From assembly GCA_020283715.1 (NCBI GenBank), contig JAIQCW010000346.1:1-24435 (forward strand): DNA of 24,435 bases, given 5' to 3'. Positions 19,004 through 24,435 of this stretch are shown here, piece after piece. Position numbers and translations under genes: made by a program. The notes under the pieces are model-generated. The model made no database searches. It was not told the DNA's origin and saw nothing but the letters and a program-made list of their open reading frames with translations. Every line of letters begins with the position of its first letter. Position 1 is the stretch's first letter. The DNA comes from Cytauxzoon felis (lineage: Eukaryota; Apicomplexa; Aconoidasida; Piroplasmida; Theileriidae).

Positions 19004-21987
19004 ATGTGTATTATAGTGTTATATTTTGGTATAAAATTTAAAATTTCAGGGCTAAAATACAGTTTATTATTTATTTTTATACATTTACTTGCAATAATTT
19101 ATGTGGAATCTTTGGATTATAGCAGCTGTTTACGCGATCTTCCGTCTTCGTATATAAGGAGTGATGTACGTGACAATAGAATATTGAAAAAGAGGAAGTT
19201 GGAGGTATCATCATTATCAGAGTATGCCATGAACAGTAAGAAAGGCTTAGGTCCAGCTGCTACATCACGTTGGGGCATACGATTGGATAAAGAGAGTAAA
19301 CACAACTATGGTAATGTAGCAGGGAATGAAGAAGTTGGTGGTTGTAACCCAGAGTATAAATTTGTTGAATCATTTTTTGATGAAGAGGGTGATGGATATT
19401 ATTGGCCACCTAAGAATTTATTAAAAAGGTCGGGTAATTTCACTCGTTTATTAAAAGAAAAAGATGGTAATGGGGAATTTTATCAAATATGAATTTAATT
19501 ATTGTTATAGGTGGACCTTATGGATCATATAAATCATTAATAGGTGAATGGACTTTAGAAGATGGTAAATTTACATTAATATTTGACAGGTAAATTGTTT
19601 TTATTAAAATTACCCAACATAAAATTCCCCACTTTTAGAATACAGTCTGATCCATTCGCACCACCTAGTAATATTCGAATCAAAATAAATAATGATACCA
19701 ACAAGTATGTTTAATTTACTATGGGGCAACTATGGTTTTTATGGGGGAAAATATGTGGTGTAAAAAATATAAAATTTTTATAGATTCCCAATTGATTATA
19801 TAACAAAGAAAATTAGAAATATAGCAGCATGTGATTATATAGCCAGGAAATTATCATCAATGATTAATGAAATAAATGAGGATAATTTATCGCGAGGATT
19901 CAAACGTCTTGGTTTCGACATGACTAAACCCACACAATACGTATTGGAACGGAAATCCATTATATTAACCAATGATTATGTCGAAGCTCGCATATATGTT
20001 CACCTACCAGCCAATGGTAGACGAATTGATGGAAAATATTCAATTAGATTATTCACCCAAACTTTACCCCATTTAGTTAATGGGGCACTTATTTATGAGG
20101 CATATGACCCTGTTAAATTCAAAAAACATGTAGATTCTATAGAAGATCAGCAATGTATGTTTTATAGGGTTTATTTATGGGGGATAATATTATAGATTTA
20201 CGAGATAATTTGAATGAATATGGATTGGCAGCATTTGTAGCGAATGGATCGATATTGCCAAGAGAGAGTGGTACAAGTGATAAGCCATTGGATAAATCGG
20301 TATGTTTCATCATCATTACACAATTCTCGTTCATTATTTAGGCTGCTGTACCTTTCAAGTCACCAAAATCGCTAGAGGTATCGATAGATTTACCAAACTG
20401 TGGCAATGGTATGTTTTGTTCAATCCAACACTCATATCCACTCAGTTGTTGGCATGGGCATTAAGAAAGGAGTAACTGTAATAGTAGGTGGGGGTTATCA
20501 TGGTAAAACAACTCTACTAGAAGCGATACAGGTATGCTAAGCACAGCGACGAAAGAATTTGCGACTGAACCTTTGTCTTCTTCCACTAGGCGTTCCACCG
20601 AAGTTACAACCTCGCGTTCTCCTGCAGACAGCTCTTCTAATTATCTATCCCTGAAGGGTAGAGCCACTCCCGGAGATCGTGGCGAAGAATCCGAGACGAT
20701 CTATGGGAGTCGAGGTAAGATAAATAGAGAAGGCCTCCACGGCTAGTGGGAACACTGGTTGTAACCTCGAGTGGAGGTAGACAACAACTCAGTGCTTTGC
20801 TTGATTCGATATACTCCTGATTTTTAATACTTCATATAGTTTGGTATATATAATAAGGTACCTGGTGATGGTCGTGAATTTGTGGTATCATCTCCCAACG
20901 GTGTTAAGATAAGGGCAGAGGATGGTCGTAGTATAAGTAGAGTTGACATATCATTATTTATTGGTAATTTACCTAATGGTAAAATGGGTAATGATTTCAG
21001 TACTGTTGATGCATCGGGTTCAACATCTCAGGCTGCTAATATTATGGAATCTATAGAATTAGGTGCTGATTTGCTCATTATTGATGAGGATATATCTGCT
21101 TCAAATTTTATGTATAGGGATCATATTATGGATTTATTAGTTGATAAAAATAAGGAACCGATAACCCCATTTTTATATTTAATTGGGCAATTTTATGATA
21201 AATTGGGTATTTCCACTATATTAGTATCGGGTTCATGTGGTTTATTTATTAATAATGCTGATATTGTTATACAAATGGATGAGTATAAATGTATTGATAA
21301 AACTAATGATTCTATTAATATATCCAATAAATATAATATTAATGAGGTAAAATTCCCCCATTTTTTAATTCATTTATATTTATAGATGTTAAATAATAAA
21401 TTTAAATATGATAATATAATTAATGATAAAATCATAAACTCACGTTTAATATCACGTGGTACGATATATTAACACCATAATTTTAATTAATAAACCCCAT
21501 ACTTATAGAAACATTTAAACGCAGTCATAATAAAATAAGACAAAGGGGGTTAAATAACGTACAATATGGGGTAGACAATATAGATTTGAGTTTGATAGAG
21601 CAATTAGTAGAGATAGGCCAAACATGTACAATAACGAATATAATAATTAAATTGGAACGTGAATATCAAGAAAGTAATAACATTAAATTGTAAGCTTAAG
21701 AATAAACATTTTCATTTTTACTCATCAGAACACTAAGAGAATTACTGGAAGGATTCTATGAAAAGTGGTATAATAATAGAAATGGCCTAGATGACGTCAA
21801 TGGATTTAAACACTTCCCCACAGTACGTAAAATTTCCCCCATTAAATCCCGATAATTATAGGGTGATTGCACAATGCCAAGAATATTCGAAGTTGCAGCC
21901 GCAATTAATCGTTTAAGATGTCTTAAAATAAATAAATACATACCGACAGAATACAAACAACAACAATACACCAAGGTCACCATATAA
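19004..21987 (+). CDS. Predicted ABC-class ATPase (PF09818 type), 12 exons
   Basis: Exons are 19004-19466, 19511-19589, 19639-19704, 19784-20154, 20196-20299, 20342-20408, 20446-20531, 20840-21346, 21386-21458, 21509-21689, 21729-21822 and 21862-21987, giving 738 residues in phase throughout. Family landmarks occur in order: GGPYGSYKSLIGEW, RIQSDPFAPPSNIRIKI, VEARIYVHLPANGRRIDG, Walker A GGGYHGKTT (about 398-406), VPGDGREFVV, KIRAEDGRS, signature-like ASGSTSQAAN (about 470-478), Walker B LLIIDED (490-496), and PRIFEVAAAINRLRCLK near the C-terminus. It lacks ABC-transporter membrane domains; the biochemical role of this family is not established. The first ~150 residues are not conserved and begin with a hydrophobic stretch (KYSLLFIFIHLLAIIYV), possibly a signal or anchor sequence; the start is uncertain. 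Intron 20532-20839 holds R11; the other ten introns are 36-79 nt. Confidence 0.92.
20561..20777. repeat. Composite interspersed repeat R11, inside ABC ATPase intron 20532-20839
   Basis: It starts near ttccactaggcg (20581) after a partly recognisable lead, then tccaccgaagttacaacc, module D (ctgcagacagctc), module C (ccctgaagggtagagccac ... gagatcgtgg), a B2-like piece (gatctatgggagtcgagg), ccacggctagtgg, and closes gttgtaacctcgagtggagg. The C hairpin arm shows a compensated change: ccctgaaggg instead of ctctaaagag, keeping the palindrome paired. The host intron is 308 nt. Confidence 0.92.
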
Positions 21988-22035
21988 TTATATCCATTTA
22001 ACAAATAATGTAATACAACATACATCAACGATTAC

Positions 22036-24435
22036 ATGAACGAAGTATCATTCACAGGTATGTCTACATCCTCTTCTTTCGCCCAATCTTGTCCTTGTTC
22101 TTGTGCTACCGATTCCGCTTCCAATTCCTGCAGTTGTTTGAAGAATTGTTGTGAATCCCCTACTTGTAAATGTCCTTGTAAGAATGGTTCTTCAGGTTCT
22201 AATGAACTGTGTGATTGTCCCTGTTGTTGGAAACATTTCTTCAGATGTTATGTATATTGTGGTTTGAAGTGTAAGGATAGTGATAGTTGTACGTGTTCTG
22301 CTGAAGGTGGTGGATGTCAATGTTGTAAGACTGTTGAGAATTGTAGTTGTTCATGTTGTTCTCCTTCAGGAGGTTCCGGTTCTGCTGAGTGTAATTGTGG
22401 ACTCTGTTTCTTTCGTTCCCAATTATATTTTTGTTCCACATGTGCAAATGGTACTCAATCCAACGGTAGTCTGGATATTGATTGTGGGATTAAAAGCTGT
22501 GCTTGTAATACTACTACTAGTGATCAAGCTTGCGGTAATGCTCAGGCATCTAATGGTCTGACTTATGGATGTTGTAATGGATGTAGGATTGGATGTGGTT
22601 TACAGAGATTGAATGATAATATTAGTAGTTTGAATAAGAATTTATGTAGAGTCAAGTGTAATGTATATAATATGAATGTAGGACTTGGTAAAATCTGTAA
22701 TGAATTATGCGATATTTTAGGTACGCTTAAAAATATTCATACAGAGTTGTGTAAATTTGAGGGTGTTATAGATTGTAGGAAGAAAAGAGTTAAATGTATG
22801 ATGTCTTGTTTTAAGTGCAAGTATAATGATTTATGTAATATCATCTGTAGAATGTATAAAGATAAGAAGGATGGTGATGTTAAATGTCTTGTTAAATCAT
22901 TTTTTGAACAGAAAAAGACTGGTTCCTCAAATACATGTGATTTAACTAATAGAATATTTAAGAATTCTTCATTTCTAGAGTGTAATAGATCTTATTTTAT
23001 TTTAAATGATTGTAATCTTGATACTATCTGTGAGCACTTAAATGAAATATCTACATATAGATTTTTGCTTCCTATTCTTCCTAGAATCTGTTATAGAGAA
23101 CCTATCCAATGTAATACAATTTGTTAGTTACGTTGTGAAGGATGAATTTAGTGAGGTGAAGGAGTTTGATTATGATAAGAAGAATGATATAGAAAAGGAG
23201 AAGTTCAATACCAATAAACCAGGTTGTTGCTGTTGTTGTACTAAGGATAATAAGGGGAACTGTTGTTGTAAAAAAGTAGATGGTAGAACATGTTCATGCG
23301 CTACAGAGAACGGAGAATGTTGTAAGGATGGTAATTGTTGCTGCAAAGATGAGTGTTGTTGCATCAAGAATATAAATACTAATAATGGGGATGGTAAAAT
23401 AGATTTATGTGACTGCTGTTGTAAGCATGAGAATGGTAAAGGCACATGTAAATGTACACCTGTTGCAAATAAATGTTATTGCTGCTGTTTGTGCGACGAT
23501 AACTGTACCCAATGTCAAACAACAACTTCTACTGATTCCACTGGTATGAAAAGATGTTGCTGTAATGAATGTAAAACTGGAACTGAGGGTGCATGTTGTA
23601 CTAGTTGTACTAATTGTGAATGTAAAAAGGATATCACGATATGTAACTGTTGTAACTGTATCAAATCCGATCAAATAATATCATGTTGTGATTTGCCACC
23701 TAATACTAATGGTACATGTACAGACGGTAAATGTTGTTGCTGTAAGAACTGTCAATGTAGCTCATTTAGTAATGGTTGCGATAATTTAAATGGTACGAGT
23801 AATTGTGAAAATAATTTACAATATTGTTGTGATAAAGACGCTAAATGCAAATTAGACATGTGCAAGATTAGTTGTTGTATGAGGAATTTAACGAAGAATG
23901 GAAATAATGGAAGTAATGTTTGTCTATCAGATATAATTTCGGATATGAAGAATTTCAGTGAGTATTTGGGGAAGGTTAAGAATTGTAATGGTAATGGTGG
24001 TACGTGTCAATGTACTTGTCCTGAAAACTCAAAATGTTGTTGTAAGGCTCTAGATAAGGGGAAATGTTGTGATATGTATTGTAAAGTTTTGAAAATGTAT
24101 AAGGGAATATTTACTTGTACTGAGGAGAAGAAGAATGGTCACAAGGGTACACCGGTCAGTATATGCCAGGGCACGGATAAATGCATATTCTGTATTCTGT
24201 GCTGTTTGAAGAAGAAGGCGGATAAAATTAAGGATAATTATAAGGAATGTAAAGATGCTACATGTTGTACTGGCATTTCTACGACGTGTGGTAATACTAG
24301 TGGTACTAATGGATGTCAGACAACCGGTGGTAGTACTTCTACATGTCCAGCAAATGGTTGTGCTACTCCAACAGAAGCAAAAACAGAATGCAAATGCGAA
24401 CAAATATGTACCGACGCAAAATATTCCAAAGACAA
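22036..24435 (+). CDS. Extremely cysteine-rich protein, at least two exons, runs off the right edge
   Basis: Exon 1 is 22036-23029. A 31-nt intron (23030-23060, GTGAGC...ATATAG) shifts the frame by one, and exon 2 is open from 23061 to the window end, over 780 residues in total. Without the intron the first frame would stop at 23127. The start is the first ATG, 48 nt after the ABC ATPase stop; no signal peptide is evident. Cys-rich blocks have runs of two to five Cys (KPGCCCCCTKDNKGNCCCKK); about 30 of the roughly 100 residues from 23220 are Cys. They alternate with less Cys-rich, helix-prone blocks (NDNISSLNKNLCRVKCNVYN; ISDMKNFSEYLGKVKN). A hydrophobic patch (IYFCFLFFLESV) spans the splice junction. 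Lys, Asn and Gly are also abundant. I do not recognise the family. Cysteine/lysine-rich domains in Babesia VESA1 proteins are a loose analogy only. Confidence 0.75.

Noticed and set aside
1..20777. CRISPR array
   Set aside because: The repeats are long, composite, irregularly spaced and spread through introns of eukaryotic genes; there are no equal spacers or cas genes.
23030..23127. Two separate cysteine-rich genes split by a stop at 23127
   Set aside because: A 31-nt GT-AG intron bypasses the stop and fuses the frames; both sides have the same unusual composition.

Overview
The window is from a compact, AT-rich eukaryotic nuclear genome. It reads as a piroplasmid apicomplexan (Theileria/Babesia/Cytauxzoon group). 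The pointers are genes packed on both strands, GT-AG introns mostly 31-90 nt long, a CAMK-type kinase, an ER calcium-binding CREC protein, two Theileria Tpr-like polytopic membrane proteins and a huge cysteine-rich protein. The Theileria equi/haneyi lineage is a reasonable guess, made from protein style only and not proven. Genes were rebuilt by hand, joining open frames across GT-AG introns and checking reading phase.

Layout, left to right: a Ctf18-type clamp-loader subunit (+, about 510-3955, 5' end missing); a remnant of a membrane-protein gene (-, 3939-4400); a two-exon Tpr/ENT-like membrane protein (-, 4714-6937); a CAMK-like protein kinase with DFD in place of DFG (-, 7362-8999); about 1.7 kb of non-coding DNA; a centrin-like EF-hand protein (-, 10704-11760); 40S ribosomal protein S4 (+, 12396-13808); a CREC-family (reticulocalbin/calumenin type) ER protein (-, 13892-15306); a second Tpr/ENT-like membrane protein (-, 15869-18073); a 12-exon predicted ABC-class ATPase (+, 19004-21987); and an extremely cysteine-rich protein (+, 22036 to the right edge, incomplete).

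The striking feature is a family of 11 composite interspersed repeats, about 130-500 bp each, assembled from a small set of shared modules. The modules are usually bounded by short CCAC...GTGG inverted repeats and by the dyad CCACTCGAGGTCCAATCC / GGATTGGACCTCGAGTGG. Six copies lie in introns of five different genes (two in Ctf18, one each in the centrin-like gene, RPS4, CREC and the ABC ATPase). A seventh, at the left edge, is probably also in a Ctf18 intron. Those host introns are 308-579 nt, while the others I could resolve are 31-90 nt. The remaining copies are intergenic. This looks like a MITE-like or introner-like element that grows by nesting cassettes. One long module carries a degenerate mini-ORF shared by three copies.

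Most genes here are unrelated housekeeping functions (replication, translation, calcium handling, ATPase). The membrane proteins and the cysteine-rich protein are the lineage-specific, fast-evolving part. There is no operon logic.
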